From NCBI RefSeq assembly GCF_905475395.1, contig NC_058339.1, forward strand, positions 41,549,172-41,613,171: a DNA stretch of 64,000 nucleotides, read 5' to 3'. A model generated the notes under the pieces. That model was not told where the DNA came from and did no database searches. It worked only from the letters and a program-made list of their open reading frames with translations. The translations under genes were made by a program, and so were the position numbers. Shown one piece after another: positions 1 through 12,834 of the stretch; the first letter of the stretch is position 1, and each line of letters opens with the position of its first letter. This DNA comes from Chrysoperla carnea (taxonomy: Eukaryota; Arthropoda; Insecta; Neuroptera; Chrysopidae).

Positions 1-3000
1 ATTTTTAATTTAAAAAGAAAATTTATTTTTATTAATTAAAAAAAGAGACACAAGACCACGGCCTCGGAGCTAAAGGTTGCTTGCTGGGTAAGGATTATAG
101 ACACTTTATCTTGAATTTGAACTATATATTTTATTTTTGATATAAATCAGTTCTAATTTGCGAATCCGAAAAATAATGGTTATTTTTCGTAGTAGATGAC
201 GTAAATAAAAGTCATAAAAATAGGCTAGAATTATGATTTGAAAGAATCACAATTGTTCATAAGATTGGCATTCAGATCAAAGTTTAAGCTCGGACTTAAT
301 GTCAGACTTGTGCGGTTTTGTGGTTAGCTGAGGAATAAAATGTCAGACAAATAGACGCCATGGCCATATTAATACAATCTCTCATTAGTCAAAAAAACGT
401 CGCAATTTGTGTTCGACCTAAAGACAACTACACCACACCCCATACAGAAACCTAATTTACTCATTCCGCTCAGTTATAAGTAATTTTCCAATAAATTAAA
501 TCCACTTAAAAATTAAAAAGAATAGGCTAGTTGATAGTGAGAAAAATAATGTCATAACAATTAGTGATATCTGCAAAGATTGTGGATTTTAAAATCTATT
601 TGCCGTAATCTGACAAAAAAATAACAGATTACTTATTTTAAAAAATCGACAAAAATTTAAATTTTTATAACTGTTATCACGTGATTGAAAACGATTTGTA
701 TTGGTTGAATTTTATGACAGGTAAAAAATTAGAAAATCGGGCTTGGTCAATTATTATAGAGTTGCTTAAAGATTTCTTTACTCACGTGAAAATTACAATT
801 TTAAAAAAAATTTCTGCGTCTTACCTGAAACAAAAAATTAAATAAATTGATTACAAAAATATATATGTTTTATGACATTCAAAAGAACTAAATACTAAAA
901 TTAATTTTTTAAACGAAATTAAATTTAGTTTTTTATTTTTAATTATTGATTTCATGTTGATATTTATAAAAAATGGAACAGTAAAATCCATTTTTATTAA
1001 TGATCTAAATTTGTATTTCTAAATAGAAAATTCGACGAAATCAATATTATTTAAATTTATAAATTATTTAACAAGGCTCTTGACATTACCTTTTTTAGTG
1101 GTTTAGTATTACCTATTTATTTTGTATCATTTCCGTAAAATTGTAATGCTGAAAATGTACTGGTAACTCTTAGGGAATTGCATTTAAGGAGGTTCGCTAG
1201 CGATTTTCTGATGATAGTTACATGAAAATTTTTCTTTACATAAATCAGATGAATGCACTGACTGACTCTTTGAAGTTAAGAGATATAATTATTTTTTTTT
1301 TTTAATTTTAAAGCTATATCGATAATGTTTCCAACTTAAGTTTTTATGGTAAACAATAAACTTTATTTTAAAGGTAAATAAAATAAATTTAATAGCAAAT
1401 TTGATTAAATGATAAAGATTTAATAAATGGCTGAGTAAACATTTTCTCTTATTTTAATAAGTATTCTAAATATTATTGTTATTATTTCATTCGATAATTG
1501 TGAGAAAATTTAAAACAAACTTTACAAAGTATATAATTATTAATTACAATACATATTATTTCCCCTACTTTAATATATTTAACTTCTTAAAAAAATAAAT
1601 ATTAAAATTAAATAGAATTAAGAAAAAAATAACATAAAAAATGAAAAGTTTTGATAAATGTTCTATGTCCAAAAATAACTCATACTGCCCAGAAAATTGA
1701 ATTACCTGAAAATTTTAAAGTCCTAAAAACGCAAATTTTAAAATATTGGAAGAGGGAGGGGGTTCAAAAATAAGGAATAAATATACGCATTTTATAAGCG
1801 ATTATTCAACGTAATTTTTGCTTGAGAAGAAAATTCATCGGAGACATTTTATTATATTTAAGTCTCACCAAAAACACTCCTTGGTGTGCTTGAAAAGTTA
1901 ATAAATCTCTGTTCTATCCATAAAACTCTTATTTTTGTCATCTAAATCATGCCTAAGAAAAATATTGAACCTTATCGTAAAAGTTGTCGAAATCTATCGA
2001 AATTTAATAAAAGACTATAATAACTACTACAAGTATTTCTTGAGTCGACGATCTTAATACTTAATTCAAGAAAATAAGTATTTGGTTGGTCAAAAATTAA
2101 AGTATATTTTCTTGAACCAAGCAAATATTTACGTGCTACATATTTTCTTGAGAGTAATACCTACTTTTCTTACAGCGTAAATATAAGAGACAGAAATTTG
2201 AATTTTAATTATAGAAACCAAAATGGAAGAAAAATCTTATACTTGAAAATTATTGTTTAACTTTCAATGGGTTTCAGTAAATTACTTAATAAACATTAAT
2301 AAGAAAGTACTTACTACAGTATTAAATAGAATTAATTCTTATATTTAGAGAGATATTTAAAAAAAATAAACGTGTGATGAAGAAACTCAACTGTTAAGTG
2401 GGTGTCTTATCGGTGTTACGAACGCGTGTCTTATGAAGATGAAATATAATATGGTGAATATATTCTAAAAAACTATTATCAATCACAAACTTAAAGCGTA
2501 GGCAAATTTGATTTAAATTGAGATGTAGATTAATGACGCAACACCATTTCAACGTCATTTGTAGAAATACGTTTAAAACAAATATACAGAAAAAATGGAT
2601 GTCTTAGCTCAAAAATATTCAAAGGAAAGTAACGATTTCTTTGCTCAAAAATATTAAAAGAAAAACAAAGATTTCTTGCGCCAAGAAATTTTTTTTGTCA
2701 CAAGAAAATTTCTTCTTACTAAAGAATTTTAGCCACATTTAAATTCTTATTTCAAGAATATGCTTGTGTTTCATGCAGAAATTACTTCCGTCAAGAAATC
2801 CTTTTTTCTTTGTTGCCACCAAATGTTTAAATAACCTAAATAATAATCAATGAATAATTAACCAACACTTTTGTGATAGTCTGAAATGGTACGGTATCCT
2901 TAATAATTTAATTAATTATTGTTTGAAAAACTGGACGAGCCGACAAGCAAAATGACATATTTTGTTTATTTATAACTTCTGTTCAATTTTTTTTTAAGTG

Positions 3001-3414
3001 AATACCGTATAAGTTCCGTTTCTTCAACAAAAGCTTTAAAGAGTGTTTTATCTTAAGAAATACAAGATGTCCTTCCATTATTCTATTAATTACTTTTCAA
3101 GATATTAATAGGACAGCACCCTTTTTGTTAAATGACCAATACTTACTCCAATCTTCGTGTGTGGCTTCGTCTTGGAAAGTCTATCAAACTTTCTCTCTAC
3201 TTTTTTTTTTAATACCCACCGATATGAGGTTTTCACAGCCTCCTCGCGAGATCAAATAAGGAGAATGGTGCCACGAATGTGACATAACTACCATACGGGG
3301 TTAAGTGGTGAAGTTGACACAAACTTATGAGTTGTTTGTATGAAAGTAATATACAGTCTAAAAAATTTCAAATATTGTATTTTTGAAATGCAACATAGTA
3401 TTAAAAAATCTTTT
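1..3414. other. AT-rich stretch without recognised genes
   Basis: Apart from the splice-site pair near 825, two clusters of TTTCTTG/CAAGAAA words (2030-2170 and 2600-2810) are the only structure noticed. Confidence 0.5.
818..842 (-). promoter_or_regulatory. candidate recursive splice site (minus strand)
   Basis: On the minus strand TTTTTTGTTTCAG ends at 825 and GTAAGACG starts at 824. It has the same AG|GT fusion and the same GTTTCAG end as the site near 32308, in the same orientation 31.5 kb further along. Confidence 0.4.
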
Positions 3415-4050
3415 TTTGATTGGTTCTACCACAAAATAGTAATGTGATTGTCACAACTACATGTGTAGGTAAAAAAATATAAGGTTTATACCTACTAATT
3501 GATTTATTTTTAAAAAATAATTAGATTTCTTTGAGTAGGATTTGAACCAGCGACATATTGATTACTATTGATTTTAGTGTCCCAAGTCTAGAGCCTATAA
3601 AAAATGGTATATATTATAAACATGATTAATAAGTTTATTTCAAAATTTCTGTAAGCTAATAACAACAATCTTCATGAAGTTGGCTGAATCACACATGGAC
3701 TAGACATGATAGATATGCGATCATCATAATCAAATCCTCTATTTAAAGCAAACGCAAAAAAATTTTCGTTTAATTCATCGATTCGCTTTATTTACACGAT
3801 TATACATTCCAAGTAAGTACAATTTTATTTTCCATCAATAAAATGCATGACTTTAAACTAAAATCAATCTCTTTCATCGAAATAATGATTTTGTTAATTT
3901 AACTTCAGTGATTTTGTATCAATTAAATTCAATCCCATACTATTTCAAATACAAATATTTAACTGTATTTGTTCCAATTGTTAAGAAATTGTTTGAAAGT
4001 ATTTTTACTTTAGTTCAATATGAAACGGACAACTTCGTAATTTTTTTTTC
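3415..4050 (-). repeat. tRNA-like dispersed repeat, copy 1 (uninterrupted)
   Basis: It shares the tRNA-like core (GGATTTGAACCAGCGACATAT at 3539) and the flanks with 10558-11915 in the same orientation. The A-box region is more decayed here. It preserves the empty TTAA site. Confidence 0.6.
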
Positions 4051-5220
4051 AGTCGTTTCACTTTTTCTAACTAAATCTTGATGATTTTGGAAATGAATCA
4101 ACAATGATCACGCACTCATTTCTATGATTAAGTAGTAATTGTATGGTGTGTGACAATCTGTAAAAAAGTGAGTTAGTTTTGTTTGTTATACAAATGCAAT
4201 GATGAATGTCTGATGATATGATATTTATTCATAACATGAATAATTTGATATGAAGTGTTAAAAAGATCCCATGGTATGTGTATGTATGTATGTAGATGTA
4301 CATACGTTTGATACATGCATGCATATAAACTTATAAAGAAACATTCAATGAATTGAGAGTTAATCTATAGTTGTATAGAGACATTAAAATTATTACTTTT
4401 AATCTCTGTAATAACATCTTCAATAAAAAGTGCTTAGTGAAAGAACAGGAAATCATACCATTGCTATTGCTTTGCTGTTTCTCTTATTTAACTTAACGTC
4501 TTATTAATATTATTATTTTTATCTATACATTACATTTATAATATTTGTATACAAAATAAAAATATGAAATGTCGTCTAGTCTCCTTAAACGCTTCCATTA
4601 TTTTCAATAAAGAAAATTTGAATATTGTTTAAATATTAATATTGATTTAAAATTCAAGACGACTAAACAAGATCAAAAACTAATACAGGGTGAAGAAGAT
4701 AAGTGTGTTATTTTGAAAACGGTGTAAAAACAAAACCCATCAAGATTTTCAAATTAATTTTTTACCACCAAAAACTACGTAAACGAAGATAATTAAGAAC
4801 TAAATAAAATTGTTTCAAGTAAATATTGTTAATAGAGTAAATTGTATTCGTTGTGTGCGTAGTCGTGGTAGGGACAATAAAATCGATGCCAGCGCTCTCA
4901 GTAAAAATTTTGGCGATAAAGGAGGCTGTTATGACTAATTTGCAGTTCTTTACATGTTAATTTTATAGAAAATGTCAAATTAAAATTATTGAAAAACACT
5001 AATTAATTAAACTTAATGCATTAAAAATTGTGAAAATGAGAAATCAAAATGCACAAATATTATTTTTCAAATGTAAATTATCATAATTATTTATTTAAAT
5101 TTGAAAGACAATAATATTAAATTTTAAATTTAAGTCATAAATGCAATCCATACAATTCTATAATTAAAGTAGTGTATCTTTACCATGAAAACGCTTCCTA
5201 TAAAACTCCTAAAAACCTAC
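4051..5220. other. AT-rich stretch, no gene seen
   Basis: Holds a short TGTA/TATG microsatellite near 4277-4300; nothing else recognised. Confidence 0.5.
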
Positions 5221-5695
5221 CCGTTAAAAAAATTCCGAAAAATCGAAAAATTTTTTTTATCTCCAATTTCGATAAAACTCAGTATATAAGGTAATTTTGA
5301 TCCAAAAAGTACAAAAATTGGGTGCATTTGTTGACTGGTCGAATAGTTTTTGAGATACGAACTAAAATGGATCAAAATATTCCGATATCTCAGAAACTCT
5401 GAATCCAATCATTAAATTAACCCGATTTTTATACTTTTTGGATCAAAATAACCATATCCACCGAGTTTCCTCAAATTCCAAAACAAAAATTTTTTTCCCG
5501 TTTTTTTCGATTTTTTTCCAAGGGAACCCCTTAAAAAAATTCCGAAAAATCGAAAAATTTTTTTTATCTCCAATTTCGATAAAACTCATTATATAAGATA
5601 ATTTTGACCCAAAAAGGACAAAAATCGAGTGCATTTGTTGACTGGCCTAATAGTTTTTGAGGTACGGACTAAAATCGATCCAAGCATTGCGATAT
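5221..5695. repeat. two-unit direct repeat, period about 307 bp
   Basis: TTAAAAAAATTCCGAAAAATC at 5224 recurs at 5531, followed in both by TCTCCAATTTCGATAAAACTC and GTGCATTTGTTGACTGG. Units are about 90% alike by eye over 150 bases. The minus-strand frames across it are by-products of the repeat. The spacing suggests a satellite-like monomer. Confidence 0.65.
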
Positions 5696-6007
5696 AGCTC
5701 ATGTGTTGTTCTGAAGTATGACCTATATTGCTGTACAGTTTCACTAAAAATCATTCGCTTGTTTTAGCGTAAAAGCTTAACAATCAAACAAGCATACAAA
5801 CATCTTTACTTTTGCATTTATAATAGATAGAGATACACCTTTTTATAAATATATAGCTGTAGCATCTCACAAAGTCTTTAATTAGCCTTTAAGTCTGTTG
5901 ATAGAGGTTTTCATCATATTTTCTTGTTTATTAATGATTCGTGTCCAAGTTAAGTAATGTATTATAACAATACTATTACTTACATACAATTTTATCTTGT
6001 TCTCTTA

Positions 6008-6030
6008 TAATAATAATAATAATAAATAAC
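6008..6030. repeat. (AAT)n microsatellite
   Basis: About seven AAT units. Shorter AAT/ATT runs lie near 9766, 18540 and 40338. Confidence 0.85.
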
Positions 6031-6179
6031 AATGTCCAGTAATTAAAAAGACTATATACAACACTTTACAATAAATAATAATATCTTATTATTACATATA
6101 ATTAAACCTATGGCCTGCCTATGGCCTTCATACATTTCATTCTTTACTTCACTTAGAGACTCTAACTCTGTGTTATACT

Positions 6180-6213
6180 TAGACTTATACTTACTTACTT
6201 AGTTACTTACTTA
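6180..6213. repeat. (ACTT)n-like microsatellite
   Basis: Imperfect ACTT/ACTTAGTT units in a row. Confidence 0.6.
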
Positions 6214-6689
6214 TTAAACGTTTAGTCATTTTATTATAATAAAAAAATAAAAAATGATTATTATTATAAAACACAATATCAGAGTCATAAGTACCTCTAA
6301 AAATATACTTTATAAGATAGGGGAAGGTGTAATACTTATGTACAATCAACAAGGCACAATCAATAACATATTGCTGTTATTGGACAGCATTTGTATTGAA
6401 TTGAAGACATTTTACCAGAATACAGGTAGGGTTGAAGACTGACCGCTAATGTGGTTTTGTTTTCGAATAAACTAAAAATAAAATATTTAATAACAAAAAG
6501 AAAATGTTGATTCTTCTAATTGTCTATTTACAAGCTGACCATTACATATTCCAGCTTTAAAAATGACGTAATATTCATACTAACTTTCATCCTTTACCAG
6601 CCTCTTGAACCTCTTACAGCCTTTTTTCGCCATTAAAAAATAGCCTTTCTCAGGTTCTAGACTATCCCTGCATCAAATTTCATTTAATT

Positions 6690-6780
6690 GGGTTTAGTAG
6701 TTCAGATGTGATTGCGTAACATACATACAGACAGACAGAGTTATTTTCGCATTGAAGATATTAGTAAGGATTTTATTCGT
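6690..6780 (+). repeat. retroposon-like 3' tail
   Basis: GATTGCGTAACATACATACAGAC...TTCGCATTGAAGATATTAG resembles a shorter copy at 5785-5835. It is likely the 3' end of a dispersed element. Confidence 0.3.
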
Positions 6781-7022
6781 TTCCAAGTATAGGTAAGCAT
6801 GGGAAAGAGTCTCATTCACTTAGAGTTATTTAAAATACCAGTTGTAGCTGTTGCTGGACACTTAGAGTAGTGAATGTCTGTAAGAGAAACTTGTAAGATT
6901 TTTAATGTTTCAATCACATAGATGCCATGATGAATGTTCCTTCGAGTAAACTGTAACGATTATCTCTTGAAGAGGGTCCCTCTAAGTGCAATTCGAAGGC
7001 GGAGATTCGATTCTAGGTACAT

Positions 7023-7090
7023 AAGATGTGAACTATGGTATATTATGATGTTGCATCATGCATCACACATCATGTACCATAGTTCCCACG
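7023..7090. repeat. short imperfect palindrome
   Basis: TGTGAACTATGGTA and TACCATAGTTCCCAC pair around TGATGTTGCATCATGCATCA. Confidence 0.4.
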
Positions 7091-7426
7091 TTTTTATCGA
7101 TACATTAAAGTTCTCAAAAAATCCACAGGAGCGTTGGAGAGGAATTTCTGTTGTCATATTTTGAAAAAATTCCTTTAAACCACGTATATTTTAATTCTAA
7201 GAATTACTACACCTTCCCCTATTGTATTTTTGGTTGGTTGCATTTGTATAATATAAATAGCAATAAACACTGTATCTACTAATACTAATACCACTTATTA
7301 AAAATAATAAAATGTTGCATTCATGTAATAAACATAAAATTATTATACAGTCAAAGTTATTTCCAGAGTGGCCTTTTAAAATAACTGGGTAGACACGGGA
7401 ACTCTTTTCAGTATGTAAAAAATCGG

Positions 7427-7714
7427 CAACCCTAGTAGTTCAGTTGCTTAAAGCGTAACCACTTTCATTCGCGGAATGTCTAGGGTAGCGGATTCGTTTC
7501 TCGTCGTTACAATAAAAATTAATTTAATTAATAGTTGATTGAGATGAGCTGGTGTAGTGCATGGTATATGCATAAAAGTACTCAAAATAATTGAGAAACT
7601 AATAAATGAGAGTATCAGCGGAAAAGCTGATAAAACACATGTATGGTATCATAATGGGCTCTATAGCCTAAGTATATCCTTGGTGGACAGCCAATATAAC
7701 TTAACCTAACCTAT
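7427..7714 (+). mobile_element. tRNA-derived SINE, family S1, near full length
   Basis: It shares head and body with the copy at 15181 but is more decayed (TAGTTCAGTTGC for the A box). It keeps the 3' tail GCCTAAGTATATCC...GGACAGCC, ending in TTAACCTAACC. That tail recurs alone at 18206 and 31138. Confidence 0.8.
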
Positions 7715-8309
7715 CCATGTAAAAGTTCACTCGTAGGTATATTATGTTCTTAAGATAAACCTTTTTAAACAACATGTCTCCCACATTTAAATAAAATGCA
7801 TCCAGTTTACATGGTAATATCTTATTGAGCAATCCTGTATATTTATACACGTAAGCGCGAGTCAGAATCTGATAATTTCAGAAGATATTCATTCATCTTA
7901 CAACTAACTTTTTTACTGTTTTGGATTCTTAACAATGATCACAATATAAGACATCAGAATTTATTCAGTTCATATTTGTTTTCACTAGCTGAACGTTATA
8001 TTCGACTGTAACTCTAATCATTTTAATAAGTATTCTCCTAAAAATATTAAATTATTGTACATAATATTTTATTTATAACAGATATCTGAATTATATGTTT
8101 TTATTGTTCTAAAAAAAGCCTTCACTTTTAGTTTTGTATTAAGTAGGCCGAATTTGTGATAATTTTTATTGTTTAATATTGGCATTCGTTAATGGTTTTT
8201 GTACTAAAACTGGTTTCACAGTACGATACTGTAATTATGATATCCGCTTATACAAATATTAACAAGCTTTTGATCATTTGGCCTTTATGAATAAGATCAA
8301 TAACTTTCT

Positions 8310-8478
8310 GTTTGAGTAAAACATCAAAATCGGTTATAACGACATTGAAAGAATCAGCAATTTTGATCGTTATAACCGAAATGTACATTTATTAAAATAA
8401 TGTGAAATTAATATGTAGACTTGTTCGTTATTTACTGACTAATTCCTATGAAAATTGATCGCTATAACCGATATAATA
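8310..8478. repeat. degenerate pogo/Tigger-like MITE fragment
   Basis: The motif TCGTTATAACCGA or its inverse occurs three times (near 8332, 8368 and 8460). A related sequence lies at 55772-55850. The mariner at 8479 begins right after the third motif. Confidence 0.4.
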
Positions 8479-9019
8479 CTGTGTCCAAAAAATAAAGTGA
8501 CATTTGAATTCAAATTGCGTGCGTTTGTTGTGCGTTATGAATTCTTTCCGTCCGGCCAAACAGTCAACAATGAATATTATTTGAAAGTTTTGCGTCTTTT
8601 GCGTAACGCTATCCGCCTAAAAAGGCCAGAATTGTGGAAAGACAATTCATGGTTTTTACACCACGATAATGCACCATCCCATACAGCACTCATAATTCTT
8701 GATCGTTTCGTCAAAAATTCAACCCATATCGTTCCGCAACCACCGCATACACTTGATCTGGCGCCGAGCGACTTCTGGTTGTTCAGCAAGCTCAAAAGAC
8801 CGCTCCGGGGACACCGTTTTGATACGATAGAGGAGATTTAAGTCGCAGCCAGTTTAAGCCGGAAAGTGGCTACAACCAGTGTTTCAAAGATTGGAAAATC
8901 CGTTGGCATAAGTTCATTGCATCGGAAAGGGGTAACTTTGAAGGGGATGAAATTGATTTGGAAGAATAAATAAAGAATTTTTAAAATAAATACAATGCCA
9001 CCTTATTTTTTGGGCACAG
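8479..9019 (+). mobile_element. internally deleted mariner element
   Basis: Terminal inverted repeats at 8479-8504 (CTGTGTCCAAAAAATAAAG...) and ending at 9019 match at 23 of 26 positions. The left end abuts TA; the right flank reads GATA, so the TA duplication is not clean. The element is 541 bp, far below an intact mariner of about 1.3 kb, because the first half of the transposase is missing. Confidence 0.85.
8512..8968 (+). pseudogene. mariner transposase, C-terminal half, broken
   Basis: Mariner transposase cuts and rejoins DNA with a DD34D triad. Seen here are a GQTVNNEYYLKVL-like start, HHDNAPSH with the second aspartate, and LAPSDFWLF with the third. The N-terminal helix-turn-helix and the first aspartate are absent, so it cannot be active. 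An in-frame TAA (8839-8841) and a later frameshift break what remains; the end (FKDWKIRWHKFI...EGDEIDLEE) is readable in another frame. Confidence 0.88.
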
Positions 9020-9878
9020 GATAATAAGGTCCGAAATAAAATTAATAAGTAATTAAGTAATATTCATTAATTATGTAAGGATGATTTTGGAGATTTTTGA
9101 TCCGATTACCCGCATGTAAGGGTACATAAGATTTCTCGAACCCTTCTATCCCCCTACTTACGTAAGATTCTATCTCGTTTCAAAGAATAATATTATTGGG
9201 TGCCCAAATGTTGTCAAAAAAGGATCAGTTCAACTTTAACTCACTGTTTGACGTAAATCAAAGTTTTTTTTTTAAATTTTTAACAGACAATTTAGGTTTA
9301 AGATGTAATTCAAAGTGTTACATTATAGAATGAAGTTAAACTAATTAGATTGCCTAATTAGATCTCACCATATAGGTGAGAAGGTTTATTCAGAATTGAG
9401 ACGTTCTTTTGTTTTGTGCAATGATTTTTGACTGATGTCGAAAAATTTTCCAACTTTTGACGACATAACATACAAATTGAAGTTAAAACCAGGCCTATTA
9501 ATATAAATTGCTCATAACTGGAATTTATTTCATATTTAAAAAGACAAGTTTTATATGCAAAAAAATTACATTCACTTTTTAATGGCCATATCAATAAAGG
9601 TAATTACTGGCTGATTGTGATTAATAAGCTAACTGACACTGCAAATATTTCTCAATTTAATTAAGTAGATTCATATGTAAGATAAAAACTTTTATTAAAA
9701 TATTTATTAAAAGTTAAGTTGTGGTTTTAGATTTTTGCGGTTAATTAATAGACGTCATAATTTAATAATAATAATAATGATATGATAATTTATTATTCTA
9801 TAAGCAATCTACTATTATCAGTCAAGTTTAGGTGCACGGCATATAATTATGCATAAAACAAGTGAAATTTACAAAATT
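9020..9878. other. AT-rich stretch, no gene seen
   Basis: A 78-codon minus frame (9358-9594) has no recognisable features. Confidence 0.5.
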
Positions 9879-10183
9879 TAAAAAAATCCCGACAAATTTT
9901 TCGGGCACGGGACCCTAAACTCGCAATTGAAACATATCTAATAACTCTCTCCAATAAATCACCTTTTTCCTTAAAGCCTTTTTCAAACAGAGCCGATTGT
10001 GAAGGTAATCGAAAATTTTCGGGTACGGAATCCTCAACTCTCACTTAAAACATACGAAACAAAAAAAAACAGAATCGGTTCATCCGTTTAGGCGCTACGA
10101 TACCACAACCAGACAGACAGACACACACACACACATAGCGGCTAAACTTATAACACCCCTTCTTTTTTAAGTTCGAGGGTTAG
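9879..10183. mobile_element. MITE with CCCGA/TCGGG ends, copy 1
   Basis: Inverted ends AAAATCCCGAC and GTTCGAGGGTTA. Inside, GTTTAGGCGCTACGATACCAC, an (AC)n tract and TAGCGGCTAAACTTATAACA are shared with 33724-34050. Confidence 0.6.
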
Positions 10184-10557
10184 TAGTAAAAAAATTTGTT
10201 TTTTTCAAATCTTTTTATGATAAGAATTAACAAACGAAATGAATTATTATTTCATCTCGTTGTTAATTATTAAAGCAGGGCTCTATTTCTACATAATCAT
10301 CTTTAAAAATAATCTTTTTTTATTTTAATTTAAATTACATCACTCATAAATCTGAGTTATGAATGATTCAAATGTCACCAATTTTTCTTGAAAAAATGAT
10401 AAGAAAAGTATATCATTAAAAATACATTTTGCGGTAAAAAATAAATATTTTTTAAACAGCAAATTTCTATAAATATTTCAATTAAATATATTTGTTCTAT
10501 GAAATCAAACAGTTCTTAAATTTATCTTCAGGGATTTTGAAATGCTTTAAACAATAT

Positions 10558-11915
10558 TTGTTTGATTGGTTCTACCAATTATTAATATAATAACAAAATA
10601 CTGATGTGATTGTCACAACATCAAGAGCAGGTTGATTAGGTTTATTTAAAAATATTAGAATTTTATAGAGTCGGATTTGAACCAGCGACATATGGTATAC
10701 TACCGATTTAAGTGCTAAATCCACTGCTGTACCAACTGCGCTATCGATAATTGTGATAAATGTACAAAAATATCCTATATATCCTCTGTCTATTAGTAAC
10801 AACAATCACCATGTGGTTGGCTCAACCCTACATTGGTAAGACGTAACAGGTATGTGTTCGTACTAGCCAAATACTATATTTAAGGTAGTACCTACACGAA
10901 AGTGATATTCCAAGAATTTCTCAAAACTCAGAATATAAAATATTTAATTCATAATACACTTGCTGTTAAAATTAGAAGATGATTTACCATGCCATACATG
11001 AGATATTAGCAATTAAAAGTGACGCAATTTGTACGTGTACATGGGAGAAGTGTATAAAAATACACAAATTTACAAATATTATATTTATTTACCAATGAAT
11101 GACGTCCACCATCTCTATGAAAAACTAATATAATGTAGAATACTATATTTAGAAAATATATAAATAAAAATAAAAATTATTTACCATATAGTTTCGATAA
11201 AAAACTTAAATAAATAACTCGTTTTAGCGATGATTTTTGTGGAAAAGATATGAAGACTAATGTTAAAGGCATATGTCATAGTGTGTGTGTTTATATGAAT
11301 ACTAGAATCAGTAGTGAGGAACTACAGTCTTTTGAAAATAATATATGGTATAGGTATAATAGTCATAGCACCGTTAATGCACTGAATGATAGTATTAGTC
11401 CAAAACTTTTTGACTGGACGGTCGCGGAGGAACTACCTTAAAGCAAACGTAAGGATATCTTATTATAATTTGTATGTTCGCTTTATTTACATATTAATTA
11501 TTAAAAGTTATTTATTAAAAGGTTAAATAATAGTTAACTGGTAAAAGTTTCAAGTATGGTTATCGATATAATTTTTGAAAAATATCGATTTGTATTTTCC
11601 ATTTAGTCTCATGTTAAACCTTACTTTTAGTCACTTTTTAAACTTAAAATTTAATGAAATTAATTCGATAACAGGATATTTTTCCTGTTTTAAATCATAG
11701 AAAATCATTTAAACTATCGCTTTATCATATTGTTTTTAATTTCTCTACTAATATCGTTGACGCATGAACGTCCTTAACTTCAGTGATTTTCTATCAATGA
11801 ATTCATATTTTAAATTTAATCCCATTCTATTGTAAATACAAATATTTAGTTGTACGTGTTCAAATCATTAGGAAATTGTTTGAAAGTGTTTTTACTTTAT
11901 TTCAATGTAAAACGG
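10558..11915 (-). repeat. tRNA-like dispersed repeat, copy 2 (interrupted)
   Basis: On the minus strand near 10745-10670 there is a tRNA-like segment with TAGCGCAGTTGGTACAGCAG and GGTTCAAATCC, resembling pol III A and B boxes. Flanks on both sides match 3415-4050, for example TTTGATTGGTTCTACCA on the left and CTTCAGTGATTTT...TTGTTTGAAAGTGTTTTTAC on the right. The element at 10884-11437 and extra sequence near 11510-11770 split it. Confidence 0.6.
10884..11437. mobile_element. TTAA-flanked non-autonomous element (piggyBac-like target)
   Basis: Terminal inverted repeats GGTAGTACCTACACGA and its imperfect inverse ending GGAACTACC (17 of 20 positions including TTAA) are bounded by TTAA at 10880-10883 and 11438-11441. 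The related repeat at 3415-4050 has a single TTAA (3743-3746) at the same point, which is an empty site. A 63-codon frame at its right end looks fortuitous. Superfamily is assigned from the TTAA target only. Confidence 0.75.
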
Positions 11916-12834
11916 CCAACTTGGGGATGAGGTTATCATTATTTTAAGATTATTTTCAATGTACTTAAGTAGTGATCCAGGGTACAAAACTCTCACATAA
12001 TAATTACAAATTCCTGAATACATGCGTTAAAAACTAGTTTGATTATTATTCCACACAATTGTTATGAATCTTTTATAAAGTAATAAAAACATTGAGTTGG
12101 TGTTTCAATAAATTAATTTGCATTGATTTCGTGTATAATATGATTAAAGTGTATAATTGTGTATAAAACGAATTAGAGAAATATTAAAGATTCATGTTAC
12201 TATTTACTTAAGACACAGAGATGCTGTGCTTATACTTTACTTAAGTATAATAATCTACAGGAAATGATCAACACAAATACAGGATGCTATAATTACAATA
12301 TTTTGTTCGTAAAATTGATCAAAATGATAAATTTGTGTAATTTAATAAAACCTCATTTATTTTTTTTGCTAGGTGGTCTCTTCTATTCTATCTATAACGA
12401 AAAAAATACACAAATATGATTTTTAATTTTTGTTTAGGATACAAATTTGGATTTTTTTCGGTTGATTATGTACTTACTATGATTTTTTAATATTTACAAA
12501 TATCCGTTCGCGTTTATTAAAAAACAATAAGTTTATAATTATTTTTTTTATTAATATTATTGAAAAAAAGTAATCAATAGAGCATTGACTGATTATATAA
12601 CTGTTTACAAGTTCAAAATTTTCAACTATCGCAACTTTATTATCATTATGTCACTAGTAATAAAAGATTTTAGCGAAAATCGAATAAAATAGTATAAATC
12701 TCAAATAACAAGAGATATTAAAACCTAAAATTAAAAAAATAAATAATAGTTTTAAAAAAACTAAAAAACACGCTTTTGTAACCAGCTAGAGCTGAACTAA
12801 AAAGTAGAAAATACTTTCTATAAGTTCGATGAAA
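11916..12834. other. AT-rich stretch, nothing recognised
   Basis: No frame, repeat or tRNA-like element noticed. Confidence 0.5.

Larger units (their letters stand above)
5700..7426. other. repeat tails and microsatellites, no gene seen
   Basis: Contains the simple repeats and tail fragments listed. Frames at 6254-6442 and 6934-7164 show no domain. Confidence 0.5.

Noticed and set aside
715..730. Fused AG|GT on the + strand (GACAG|GTAAAA)
   Set aside because: The pyrimidine tract is weak and the donor poor; the + strand has no other supporting signals.
12355..12375. GCTAG|GTGGTC on the + strand
   Set aside because: T-rich acceptor but a weak donor.
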